Assembly: GCA_937871985.1 (NCBI GenBank)
Contig: CALMPB010000394.1
Coordinates: forward strand, 1-5,262
Length of the DNA stretch: 5,262 bases
Source: an uncultured Burkholderiaceae bacterium
GTDB lineage: Bacteria > Pseudomonadota > Gammaproteobacteria > Burkholderiales > Burkholderiaceae
Direction of reading: 5' to 3'
The stretch's first letter is position 1. The number at the start of each line of letters is the position of its first letter. Below, one piece after another: positions 1 to 5,262 of the stretch. Position numbers and translations under genes: made by a program. Below the pieces are notes generated by a model, which saw nothing but the letters and a program-made list of their open reading frames with translations, ran no database searches and had not been told where the DNA came from.

Positions 1-178
1 TCGTGGAGGCCCCGAAATTCTACCGGCGGATGTCTACACAGAGGGGGAGCTTACGATGGCACACGTGCGTGCGTGATGCCTAAGCTTAATAAGTGAATTG
101 GCCGGTCGCAGCTACTAAAAGCCGATATGTGCCTGGGTATGCGACGTACAGTTCGATCCCTCAATTAGCTACGGTACA

Positions 179-193
179 GCGGCGAAACGCCGC
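179..193. repeat. Short GC hairpin
   Basis: GCGGCG and CGCCGC pair perfectly around AAA. No T-tract follows on either strand, so it is not a typical intrinsic terminator. Confidence 0.35.
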
Positions 194-371
194 AGCGCGG
201 ACGACGCTGAACAGCCCCCATTCCTGTCTGTGATGCTTATGACGTAAGTGACTGGGCACAAGGCCGCTTAATCCTATTTGAGAATTGCGTCATCAAGTTT
301 AGGGGGCGGGAGTATGCGGTATTCGAGCACTGGCGCGGCCGCGAGCCGGATTTCGGCGCCTCTTGATCCCA

Positions 372-431
372 TTTCGAGTGTCAGCTTCAAGGGCCCCGCC
401 TTTTCCCCCGGATTGGGGCCTTTCGCGTGTC
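372..431. repeat. Direct repeats flanking a GC inverted repeat
   Basis: TTTCGAGTGTC (372-382) and TTTCGCGTGTC (421-431) match at 10 of 11 bases. Between them lie GGCCCC (392-397) and GGGGCC (415-420), a perfect 6-base inverted repeat whose arms are bordered by AAG and TTT. This compact arrangement could be a protein-binding or recombination site, or a stem without a terminator tail. No function can be assigned. Confidence 0.35.
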
Positions 432-653
432 GCTGACGACCCGAGGCGCCTGACCGGCACAGGACGGACGTGGTCCGGTATTGGCTATGCAGGCCCGGAT
501 TCGACTGGCAAACGATGGTCGCTCTTGGCTCGAGCCCCATTCGCCACGGTCGGCTCCAGACCCTATAGCTGACGTGCATGAGAGTCAAGAGACTGCGAAG
601 ATCTCATTGGGCCGCTGATGACGGTGTTGAGGATACTATTTTTTGAACAGTGA

Positions 654-1577
654 CTAATCCCTCACCAGAATTTCATATGTGAATGTCACATGCTCTGGAA
701 CATACTCTTTAGCGTTGACTTCGCGCTGCACCTCATCGATCGCGATGACACACAGGGCTCCATGGTGATTTAGTAGAACTGCGCCTTGCCCCACAACTGG
801 CTCGATTGTGCGACCAGGTGTTATGTAAGACTCAACAGATTCAGCAGTGAGCTGGTCAAAGTTCGGACGTACAAGCAGACCAATTGCTTTGAGCGCGCCC
901 CCTACGTAAACGTACACACTGTCGTTGGAGCGTCCGCTGAATTTTATTTGGAATTCGAATTCCCCGTGGCCAATTGTATAGTGAGCGTGATTGTTATATC
1001 TAAATGTTACTTTCCCGCTGAGAGCTGGATTTTTGTAAAGACCAGGGTCGCGAAGAGCATCAACACGTTCAAGGCGTGCAGCGCGTTTCCGAACCGACGC
1101 CAACGGGACGGCGTGAGTTCTATCAGCTGGCAGTCCCTCAATCCATCGCCAGATTTCGTCGAGCTGAAACGCCCCAGGAAACTCGTTCTTTTCGGCGGCA
1201 GCGTTAAAGTTAAAACCCTTCGGACTATGGTCGTGAAGCCAGTTAGGTAGCATGCGCTCAGAGTTTCGAACGAAGATCACGGACAGCCATGTGACTGGCT
1301 TCTCCGTAAAAACGCGGCTTATCCATTTTGTCTCAATGCCGACGCCAGAATTTGGTTTGTTATTGGCTCGGTCGACATAATTCTCGTCAACAATTAAAAG
1401 AACATGAGTGGCCTCGGTAACCTCTCGCATAAAGCCGTGCAGGCTTGATCCGTAGTCCACCGCCTCATCGATTTTTACAACGTAGCCGATTAAATGGAGT
1501 TGACTTGCGAGCAATCGAACCCATTCTCGATGGGCTGTTGATGTCCAGGCGTAAGAGATAAATAGATCGGCGCTCAT
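654..1577 (-). CDS. TIR/SEFIR-like protein with extra C-terminal beta-rich domain
   Basis: This 307-residue protein begins with a TIR or SEFIR-like domain (about 1-150): ADLFISYAWTS (3-13), REWVRLLASQL (17-27), then GYVVKIDEAVDYG (31-43), THVLLIVDENYVDRA (57-71), and SGVGIETKW (77-85), whose E82 fits the catalytic glutamate. A linker (about 150-185) leads to a C-terminal domain (about 186-307) of alternating short hydrophobic stretches such as KVTFRYN, FEFQIKF and SVYVYVG, which suggests beta strands. I recall similar tails on other bacterial TIR proteins but know no assigned function; a ligand-sensing role is inference. ATG 1577 is well fixed because an in-frame TAG lies 18 bases upstream with no other start between. 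There is no normal Shine-Dalgarno site. It lies 408 bases beyond the preceding TIR gene and has lower GC than thsA, so it may be a separate transcription unit or a later addition to the Thoeris locus. Confidence 0.88.
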   Translation of the reverse strand: MSADLFISYAWTSTAHREWVRLLASQLHLIGYVVKIDEAVDYGSSLHGFMREVTEATHVLLIVDENYVDRANNKPNSGVGIETKWISRVFTEKPVTWLSVIFVRNSERMLPNWLHDHSPKGFNFNAAAEKNEFPGAFQLDEIWRWIEGLPADRTHAVPLASVRKRAARLERVDALRDPGLYKNPALSGKVTFRYNNHAHYTIGHGEFEFQIKFSGRSNDSVYVYVGGALKAIGLLVRPNFDQLTAESVESYITPGRTIEPVVGQGAVLLNHHGALCVIAIDEVQREVNAKEYVPEHVTFTYEILVRD

Positions 1578-1586
1578 GTATTTATT

Positions 1587-1611
1587 CGCAGGCTACGTAC
1601 CCTGGCCTGCG
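1587..1611 (-). repeat. Perfect hairpin just upstream of the distal TIR gene
   Basis: CGCAGGC and GCCTGCG (plus strand 1587-1593 and 1605-1611) are perfect 7-base inverted arms around an 11-base loop. In the mRNA the stem ends 9 bases before ATG 1577, so its 3' arm occupies the place where a ribosome binding site would normally be. A purine-rich GAGGA (1619-1615) lies just on the 5' side. It may act as a translational control element or a DNA operator. Confidence 0.55.
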
Positions 1612-1796
1612 CTTTCCTCGAAAATATTAAAACGATATCCAAATCCCTCGTCGCTGTCTTTCATTCAACTTGGTTCCGATTGCAATCTTCAATTGAGAGC
1701 TTTCGGCGGCGTGATGCTGCAATACTGTTTTCGTCGAAGTCTAAGATTTAGGCTTCCACTACTTGGCGCGCTCCAAATTATTCGGACTCGAGCGAG

Positions 1797-1933
1797 TCAG
1801 ATCGCTGGCAGTGCTGCAGTTCCAGCATCGTCCTGGTGTGGCCCGACCGTGCTGCCAAAAAATGCCCCTACAAAAACGACTGCGGCGTCGCGAGCCAAGC
1901 TGCGGCCCCTATGCCAATCGTGGAAATCTCCAT
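1797..1933 (-). pseudogene. Possible frameshifted small membrane protein
   Basis: From ATG 1933 a 21-residue frame begins MEISTIGIGAAAWLAT and stops at TAG 1870-1868. In the -1 frame, the segment just before and beyond that stop reads AAVVFVGAFFGSTVGP and continues polar to TGA 1799-1797. Joined, the pieces make a protein of about 45 residues with one convincing hydrophobic helix. A single extra T in the TTTTT run at 1877-1873 would join the frames. There is no ribosome binding site before ATG 1933. It is a weak call, based on hydrophobicity and frame continuity only. Confidence 0.25.
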
Positions 1934-1983
1934 GTCATCAGCGTGAAACCAACACGAGGCGCCCCCTCCCTTGTCTCGGGCAT
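1909..1983 (-). CDS. Possible short ORF directly after the second TIR gene
   Basis: An ATG at 1983 lies two bases after the TAA of the second TIR gene (1988-1986) and has a strong GGGAG (1994-1990) with a 6-base spacer inside the end of that gene. It opens a 24-residue frame beginning MPETREGAPRVG and ending in TAG. The product resembles nothing I know. Its start signal is better than those of thsA and the distal TIR gene, so this may be the surviving 5' end of a decayed operon gene or a small leader-type peptide. It could equally be chance. Confidence 0.3.
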   Translation of the reverse strand: MPETREGAPRVGFTLMTWRFPRLA

Positions 1984-1985
1984 CG

Positions 1986-2579
1986 TTAACTCCCGTACTT
2001 TCTCCAGATAGGAGAACCGCTCCCAAAGGCCTTTATCGTCGTCCACTTCGTTCCCGGTGCTTCGACAAATACATCGGGATCGCCGTCGGAGTAGACGTCC
2101 TTCCGAATAACCGGGTACAGGCCAATGTATTCCTGTCCCTTGAAGGTTTCAGACGCGTGGTCGACCAGGGGGAAAATTGCCACTTGGTCAGGCCGGAAAC
2201 CGTCAAAGTAGCCAAGTTCCCATGGCATCCATTTAGAATCGCTCGCTGCCTCCGTCGCTGCCCAGACTAGTGACCTCGACTGGCGCATTCGTCGTCGAAG
2301 CATGTCCGCAGTTTCATTATTCACCTTTGAACGGTCCAATTGTGGGTCATCGACCCAATCGACGTAGACCTTGAAACCGAAGCTCTCGAGCAGGCTTTTG
2401 ACTCCGAGGATGAGGTCCCCATCTTTGGATGCGTGAGATAAAAAAATGTCGAACTTGTCTTGGTTGGTCGCTGCTCGAACCTCCTCTCGCAGAATTCGGC
2501 GGCTGTCCTGAGTGAACGATTTCTGAATTTTTGTCGCAGCGAAGCTGCGAGCCTCCACTTTTGTGTAGTACCTAGCCAC
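1986..2579 (-). CDS. Second Thoeris-associated TIR-domain protein (ThsB-like)
   Basis: This 197-residue protein has an N-terminal charged, probably helical stretch (about 1-41) and a canonical TIR domain from about 42 to 165. The TIR signature is FDIFLSHASKD (43-53), then FGFKVYVDW (67-75) with an acidic BB-loop-like VDDPQLDR, and WMPWELGYFDG (117-127), whose E121 is the expected catalytic glutamate. It differs clearly from the TIR-like ThsB encoded upstream, so it is not a recent duplicate. The start is GTG at 2579, 10 bases after the thsA TAA stop, with AAGGCGG in that gap as a plausible ribosome binding site. By position and family it should be an alternative sensor and signal producer for ThsA. 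Known Thoeris loci often carry more than one TIR gene, each responding to different phages; which phages this one sees is unknown. Confidence 0.92.
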   Translation of the reverse strand: MARYYTKVEARSFAATKIQKSFTQDSRRILREEVRAATNQDKFDIFLSHASKDGDLILGVKSLLESFGFKVYVDWVDDPQLDRSKVNNETADMLRRRMRQSRSLVWAATEAASDSKWMPWELGYFDGFRPDQVAIFPLVDHASETFKGQEYIGLYPVIRKDVYSDGDPDVFVEAPGTKWTTIKAFGSGSPIWRKYGS

Positions 2580-2589
2580 AGAGCCCGCC

Positions 2590-4026
2590 TTACATATTTT
2601 CTAGTTCTGCCAGAGCATCGAAGAACGTCCGACGCTGGTCGTCAAGCGGCTTGGAGTCATTGCCCAAGTCAGCGAAGAGTTGGCAGAATTTGCTTGTCGC
2701 CGTTGGATAGAAGGTGTGGAAACTGGCGGCAACGCGGTCATAGATCTGCTTTGCCGCGTAGCCAGTGAATCCGAGTGGCAACACCTTGATGCCCTTGCCT
2801 ACCGCAATCTCGAATTCCTTGATGACGCCGTCCGATAGGACCACTTGATTATTTTCTTTGTTCAGCTTGTTGCCGAACATGAAGATGGCGATGCCAGCGA
2901 AGTCCAACATATCACTCCGATATACAGGCCAAATTTGTTCGGCAGCCACCCCTTGGGGAAAGGGTCTTATGACGACTTGGTCGCGTAGTACTCGCTTTTG
3001 AACGCGATATATGTGCTGGAGTGCACCGTCAAGCAGAGTGCTGCCGATACCAAGCCCCAGGCCGGTAACCATGCGGTTGTCCTTGGCGATCAAACCGCTG
3101 CCCAGTTTGTGCACAAAGTCGAGGGCTTCTGGCTCGGGAAAAATTCCGTATTCGTGGGCTGCACCTGAAACGAACACGTTGCGGCTTTTGAACTTCCATT
3201 CGATTGCTTTCAGAACGTTCGGCACGTCGTCGTAACTGTCAAGCATCACGACTCGGATGTTGTACCGTTGCAGGTCCCGGATGAAGAACTCCTGCTTTGC
3301 CTTCCTGTAGGCGAAAGCTTCCGGCGACTCGCCTTCTATTTCTGTCTCTCTAGCCAGTAGGCAGTAGTGCTTTTTCTGGCTTGTGTCGTGCTTGGCGTAC
3401 ATCCGGCTCAGGACGTAGTCCATGTTCGGGTCAGAGAAGCTGAATCCGATGAAGAGGAACGTCCTGGAGAGAAGGTCACTCGACAAGGCGGTAAGAAAAT
3501 CCCCCCTTGTCAGGTGGTACTTCTCATAGTCTTGCTTCGCTAGAACGGCAGAGGCGGCTGAACCGCAGTCGCCATGCATCTTGTAAACGACGGCGTCCCG
3601 ACCGGTCACCGTATGTGGAAGCTGGGACTGCTCAAACTTAACGTCAGCTACCTTGCCGGCATCCTCCAGGGCGCGCTCGATGGTGCGATCATAGTTGGTC
3701 GTCCAATAGACGCCAACTGGTAGCCTTGCCAAGATGCGGTGGCTGTCCGTAACTTGGGTCTGCTTGCCAGCGAACTCGTTGAGAATTCGCTGCTCTAAGT
3801 CGTGCCGGTTGCTGTGGCGGTTGACATGGTATTGCGCCACCTTAACCAAGTCGTGCTCGACGTCTAGGCTAAGGCTCAACTCGTCAGCCAAAGGCTTCAG
3901 TAGACCCTTCCAATTGACGTATCCAGCAGCGACGGAAAGACCTGCACCGGCGAACACTGCGGCAGAGCCGTTGCGCAGCATGGTGGCGAAGTCGTTGATG
4001 AAGATTTCTTTAGATACGGTGGCCAT
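2590..4026 (-). CDS. thsA: Thoeris NADase effector ThsA (SIR2 + SLOG/STALD)
   Basis: This 478-residue protein has the size and two-domain layout of type I ThsA (about 476 residues in B. cereus). The SIR2 domain covers roughly residues 10-275. It shows the nucleotide-binding FAGAGLS (25-31), TTNYD (109-113, N111), KMHGD (149-153, likely catalytic H151) and FIGFSFSDPN (192-201). The SLOG/STALD domain covers roughly 283-455, with VFVSGAA (284-290), GLGLGIGS (322-329), IRPFPQG (353-359), YRSDML (369-374) and FMFGNK (382-387). R370, K387 and E404 or E406 are candidate signal-binding residues. In the family, binding of the TIR-made cyclic ADP-ribose isomer unleashes NAD+ hydrolysis and abortive infection in the cytoplasm. 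No membrane segment is present, unlike the Macro/transmembrane effector of type II. The start is 7 bases after thsB with only a weak Shine-Dalgarno site, suggesting translational coupling. All key motifs are intact. Confidence 0.96.
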   Translation of the reverse strand: MATVSKEIFINDFATMLRNGSAAVFAGAGLSVAAGYVNWKGLLKPLADELSLSLDVEHDLVKVAQYHVNRHSNRHDLEQRILNEFAGKQTQVTDSHRILARLPVGVYWTTNYDRTIERALEDAGKVADVKFEQSQLPHTVTGRDAVVYKMHGDCGSAASAVLAKQDYEKYHLTRGDFLTALSSDLLSRTFLFIGFSFSDPNMDYVLSRMYAKHDTSQKKHYCLLARETEIEGESPEAFAYRKAKQEFFIRDLQRYNIRVVMLDSYDDVPNVLKAIEWKFKSRNVFVSGAAHEYGIFPEPEALDFVHKLGSGLIAKDNRMVTGLGLGIGSTLLDGALQHIYRVQKRVLRDQVVIRPFPQGVAAEQIWPVYRSDMLDFAGIAIFMFGNKLNKENNQVVLSDGVIKEFEIAVGKGIKVLPLGFTGYAAKQIYDRVAASFHTFYPTATSKFCQLFADLGNDSKPLDDQRRTFFDALAELENM

Positions 4027-4033
4027 TTCAGTC

Positions 4034-4615
4034 TCAGACCAGCCAGTTGGAAAAATTGTTGTAGCCGTCGTCAGCTATCCAGTCATAGGTCTTGTACAAG
4101 TCCTTGAGCTGAACAGACTTGCCGGAATACCCTGCAGGTGCTTTCAATGCATGAAACGCCTTGCCTTCAATCTGCGTGTATGGCTTCCACACCGTCCCCG
4201 TCCACTCCACCAATTCGCCTGCTTTGCCGTCAGCGGCATATTTCACCCCCAAGTGCTCGAACGGATTCGGACCAAGGGGCTTCGTGAGTTGGTCTTTGCC
4301 CTTGATGGAATTGATATGCACCGCGAGCAGATGGTTTCCACGCAGCAAGCTCTTGAAGATTTCATAGCGCACCCAGGGGCGGGCGTAGGTCTCGCTGCCG
4401 ACCAGCACACATGTGTTGGATGTTCCGTCGAGCTCGCCATTGATGAGCCGCTTTAGCGCGAGGTCACTTTCCTTTTTGGCTTCCTCCCAGATTGAAGCGT
4501 CGAAGAAGCCTGCAGCCTGCCGGTCCGGCTTTACCCGCCATGAATTCCGTACAACGTTAGCGCGTAACTCGGCTACATCCTTATAGTGAAAGCTGAAGAA
4601 CACCTGCTTTGCCAT
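4034..4615 (-). CDS. thsB: Thoeris TIR-like signal synthase ThsB
   Basis: This 193-residue protein is a TIR-like (DUF1863/TIR-like) ThsB. The N-terminus reads MAKQVFFSFHYKDV, followed by VVRNSW, FDASIWEEAKK and ALKRLINGEL. As I recall it, this closely matches the ThsB of Bacillus cereus MSX-D12 in both sequence and length. The motif WVRYEIFKS places the expected catalytic glutamate at residue 85. The C-terminus (YDWIADDGYNNFSNWLV) also fits the family, so the protein looks complete. Known ThsB proteins detect infection and turn NAD+ into a cyclic ADP-ribose isomer that activates ThsA; the phage trigger of this one cannot be read from sequence. ATG is preceded by GGAGG at 4624-4620 with a short 4-base spacer. 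It is the first gene of the operon, and thsA starts 7 bases after its TGA stop. Confidence 0.95.
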   Translation of the reverse strand: MAKQVFFSFHYKDVAELRANVVRNSWRVKPDRQAAGFFDASIWEEAKKESDLALKRLINGELDGTSNTCVLVGSETYARPWVRYEIFKSLLRGNHLLAVHINSIKGKDQLTKPLGPNPFEHLGVKYAADGKAGELVEWTGTVWKPYTQIEGKAFHALKAPAGYSGKSVQLKDLYKTYDWIADDGYNNFSNWLV

Positions 4616-4619
4616 GAGG

Positions 4620-4624
4620 CCTCC
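4620..4624 (-). promoter_or_regulatory. Ribosome binding site of thsB
   Basis: GGAGG lies 4 bases before ATG 4615 and fixes that start. The spacer is shorter than usual. The sequence GAGGCCTC (4623-4616), which covers the site and spacer, is a perfect 8-base palindrome. Confidence 0.7.
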
Positions 4625-4713
4625 ATAGTTCGAAATCGGAAAGTCGAATCGTTCCTTTAGTCACGTCTCGGTGAGCTCGCTCGGCGGCCCGCGTCGGTGG
4701 AAATGCGGAAGTT

Positions 4714-4735
4714 CAAACATCAAACTGGGTGTTTG
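4714..4735 (-). repeat. Inverted repeat in the thsB leader
   Basis: On the plus strand CAAACA (4714-4719) and TGTTTG (4730-4735) form a perfect 6-base inverted repeat around a 10-base loop. GTT before it and AAC beyond it could extend pairing across a bulge. It sits about 25-45 bases downstream of the predicted transcription start, where an operator or a leader hairpin could act. A nested CAAAC/GTTTG pairing (4721-4725 with 4731-4735) is an alternative fold. Confidence 0.4.
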
Positions 4736-4765
4736 CCGAACGTACGATGCGCGATTTTTGACAAC

Positions 4766-4794
4766 AGTATAAATAATGTATTTGGTTGTATCAA
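4766..4794 (-). promoter_or_regulatory. Sigma70-type promoter of the Thoeris operon
   Basis: On the minus strand TTGATA (4794-4789) and TATACT (4771-4766) each match five of six consensus bases and are separated by exactly 17 bases. The surrounding sequence is AT-rich (33% GC in the row 4741-4800) within a richer background. Transcription would begin near 4759, giving a leader of about 143 bases before thsB. The promoter is predicted by eye only. Confidence 0.7.
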
Positions 4795-4839
4795 TGAGTA
4801 CTGGGCCGGTATGGGTAAGCAGGTGTCTAAATGTCCCCA

Positions 4840-5262
4840 GGGGATTTCGTCGACAAGACACTCGTATGCAACTCCCTCAGGCCAGAATGTTCCTGCTTCC
4901 AATTGTCATTTGGCCGGAGAGTTCGTCGCGCCCTTGCAGCCAACTTCAAACGTCCCATTCAATTTCGAAGACAGTCATATACAGGGATGGCGAGACATAA
5001 TGACGTTGCAGGGCAAACCCTTCCGATGACCGTTGCGGGGGGCTGATCCCATTGGTCAGTCCAAGTTCACGAATCTCGGTCAGGGGCCAGCAGGGAAAAT
5101 TGTCACCGAGAAGGCGTCTAACGGACCTAAGGCTTGGCCTTCATGGGGCGGGCCGGAAGCCGCCCGCCCAGTATCACGACACCTCCAGCCAAGCTATAGC
5201 ACGGCCTTGTAATGACCCAGCAGAACCTGCTCAGTTTAAGCGGCTAATGCAAATGCCTCAGC
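4840..5262. other. Right flank, no supported gene
   Basis: A plus-strand frame of 110 codons (4697-5029) overlaps the operon promoter, has no convincing ribosome binding site and no recognisable domain, so I do not call it a gene. The same frame reopens after its TGA to 5212 without homology I know. On the minus strand a frame entering from the right edge ends after eight codons (AEAFALAA, TAA at 5238-5236). That is too short to identify, but it could be the end of the neighbouring gene. Confidence 0.45.
5146..5169. repeat. Strong GC hairpin near the right edge
   Basis: GGGCGGGC (5146-5153) and GCCCGCCC (5162-5169) form a perfect 8-base stem with an 8-base loop. There is no T-tract on either side. 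On the minus strand it lies about 65 bases after the TAA of the frame entering from the right, so it could serve as a transcript-end structure for that gene. This is inference. Confidence 0.45.

Larger units (their letters stand above)
1..653. other. Left flank, no supported gene
   Basis: No intact gene, RNA gene or transposase is recognisable downstream of the distal TIR gene. Two plus-strand stretches look mildly protein-like but are unsupported: 2-76, open from the window edge and ending in TGA (GGPEILPADVYTEGEL within it), and 211-366, open between two stops without an ATG. The minus-strand frame at 588-274 is arginine- and proline-rich and looks non-coding. There is no T-tract terminator after the distal TIR gene. 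GC rises from about 43% (row 601-660) to about 68% (row 421-480). Confidence 0.5.
1578..1985. other. Gap between the second and third TIR genes
   Basis: This 408-base stretch interrupts an otherwise tight operon. On the minus strand it holds the short frames described at 1983-1797, two small adjacent inverted repeats (GACTC/GAGTC at 1785-1798 with a 4-base loop; GCTGG/CCAGC at 1804-1826 with a 13-base loop), an AT-rich TTAATATTTT (1630-1621) that could be part of a promoter but has no good -35 partner, and the hairpin at 1587-1611. No hairpin with a T-tract terminator was seen. Plus-strand frames here look non-coding. Confidence 0.5.

Noticed and set aside
120..180. GTTCGATCC near 150, resembling the T-loop of a tRNA
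   Set aside because: The flanking bases do not form a T-stem and no acceptor or anticodon arm can be drawn.
274..588. 104-codon minus-strand frame after the distal TIR gene
   Set aside because: It is rich in Arg, Pro and Ser as expected of chance frames in GC-rich DNA, with no domain and no start signal seen.
635..655. Possible terminator just after the distal TIR stop (ACTATT/AACAGT with a T-run)
   Set aside because: The stem has a mismatch and only six pairs, and the T-run is on the wrong strand for the TIR transcript.
950..963. Perfect 14-base palindrome GGAATTCGAATTCC
   Set aside because: It lies inside the distal TIR coding region and follows from the repeated Glu-Phe codons (EFEF).
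1576..1989. 137-codon plus-strand frame spanning the gap between TIR genes
   Set aside because: It has low-quality composition, overlaps the ends of both TIR genes on the other strand, and has no start signal.
4758..4763. Perfect TTGACA on the plus strand, suggesting a divergent promoter
   Set aside because: No acceptable -10 element lies 16-18 bases downstream, and no supported plus-strand gene follows.
4697..5029. 110-codon plus-strand frame in the right flank
   Set aside because: No ribosome binding site, no recognisable motif, and it overlaps the minus-strand operon promoter and leader.
1..5262. CRISPR array, insertion sequence or matching attachment sites in the two flanks
   Set aside because: No regularly spaced repeats, no transposase or integrase motifs, and no shared repeat longer than about 9 bases between the flanks was seen by eye.

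Overview
The window holds an anti-phage defence locus of the Thoeris type I family. All four confident genes are on the minus strand. Read in transcription order they are: a ThsB TIR-like protein (4615-4034), the ThsA effector with SIR2 and SLOG/STALD domains (4026-2590), a second, canonical TIR protein (2579-1986), and a third TIR/SEFIR-like protein with an extra C-terminal domain (1577-654). The first three are 7 and 10 bases apart and read as one operon. A good sigma70-type promoter (-35 TTGATA, 17-base spacer, -10 TATACT) lies about 150 bases upstream of thsB. The fourth gene follows a 408-base gap and has an unusual leader.

From what is known of the family, the TIR proteins sense infection and convert NAD+ into a cyclic ADP-ribose isomer. 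ThsA binds this signal through its C-terminal SLOG/STALD domain. Its SIR2 domain then degrades cellular NAD+ and stops phage production. One ThsA beside three different TIR architectures suggests several sensors feeding one effector. That is known for Thoeris in general, but whether the third TIR protein belongs to the circuit is inference.

The flanks are poorly coding. The left flank (1-653) has no gene I can support. It contains GC-rich inverted repeats, an imperfect direct repeat, and a drop in GC near position 590-600 where the defence locus begins. The right flank (4616-5262) contains the operon promoter and leader, then about 450 bases with no recognisable gene and a strong GC hairpin near the end. 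The gap between the second and third TIR genes contains a well-placed ribosome binding site and short hydrophobic reading frames that look like a decayed or frameshifted small membrane protein.

The organism cannot be named from this sequence. Mixed GC (about 40-68% in the rows I counted), Shine-Dalgarno sites and a sigma70 promoter indicate a bacterium, and a proteobacterium is my best guess. No tRNA, transposase, integrase or CRISPR array was found, so island status rests only on gene content and composition.
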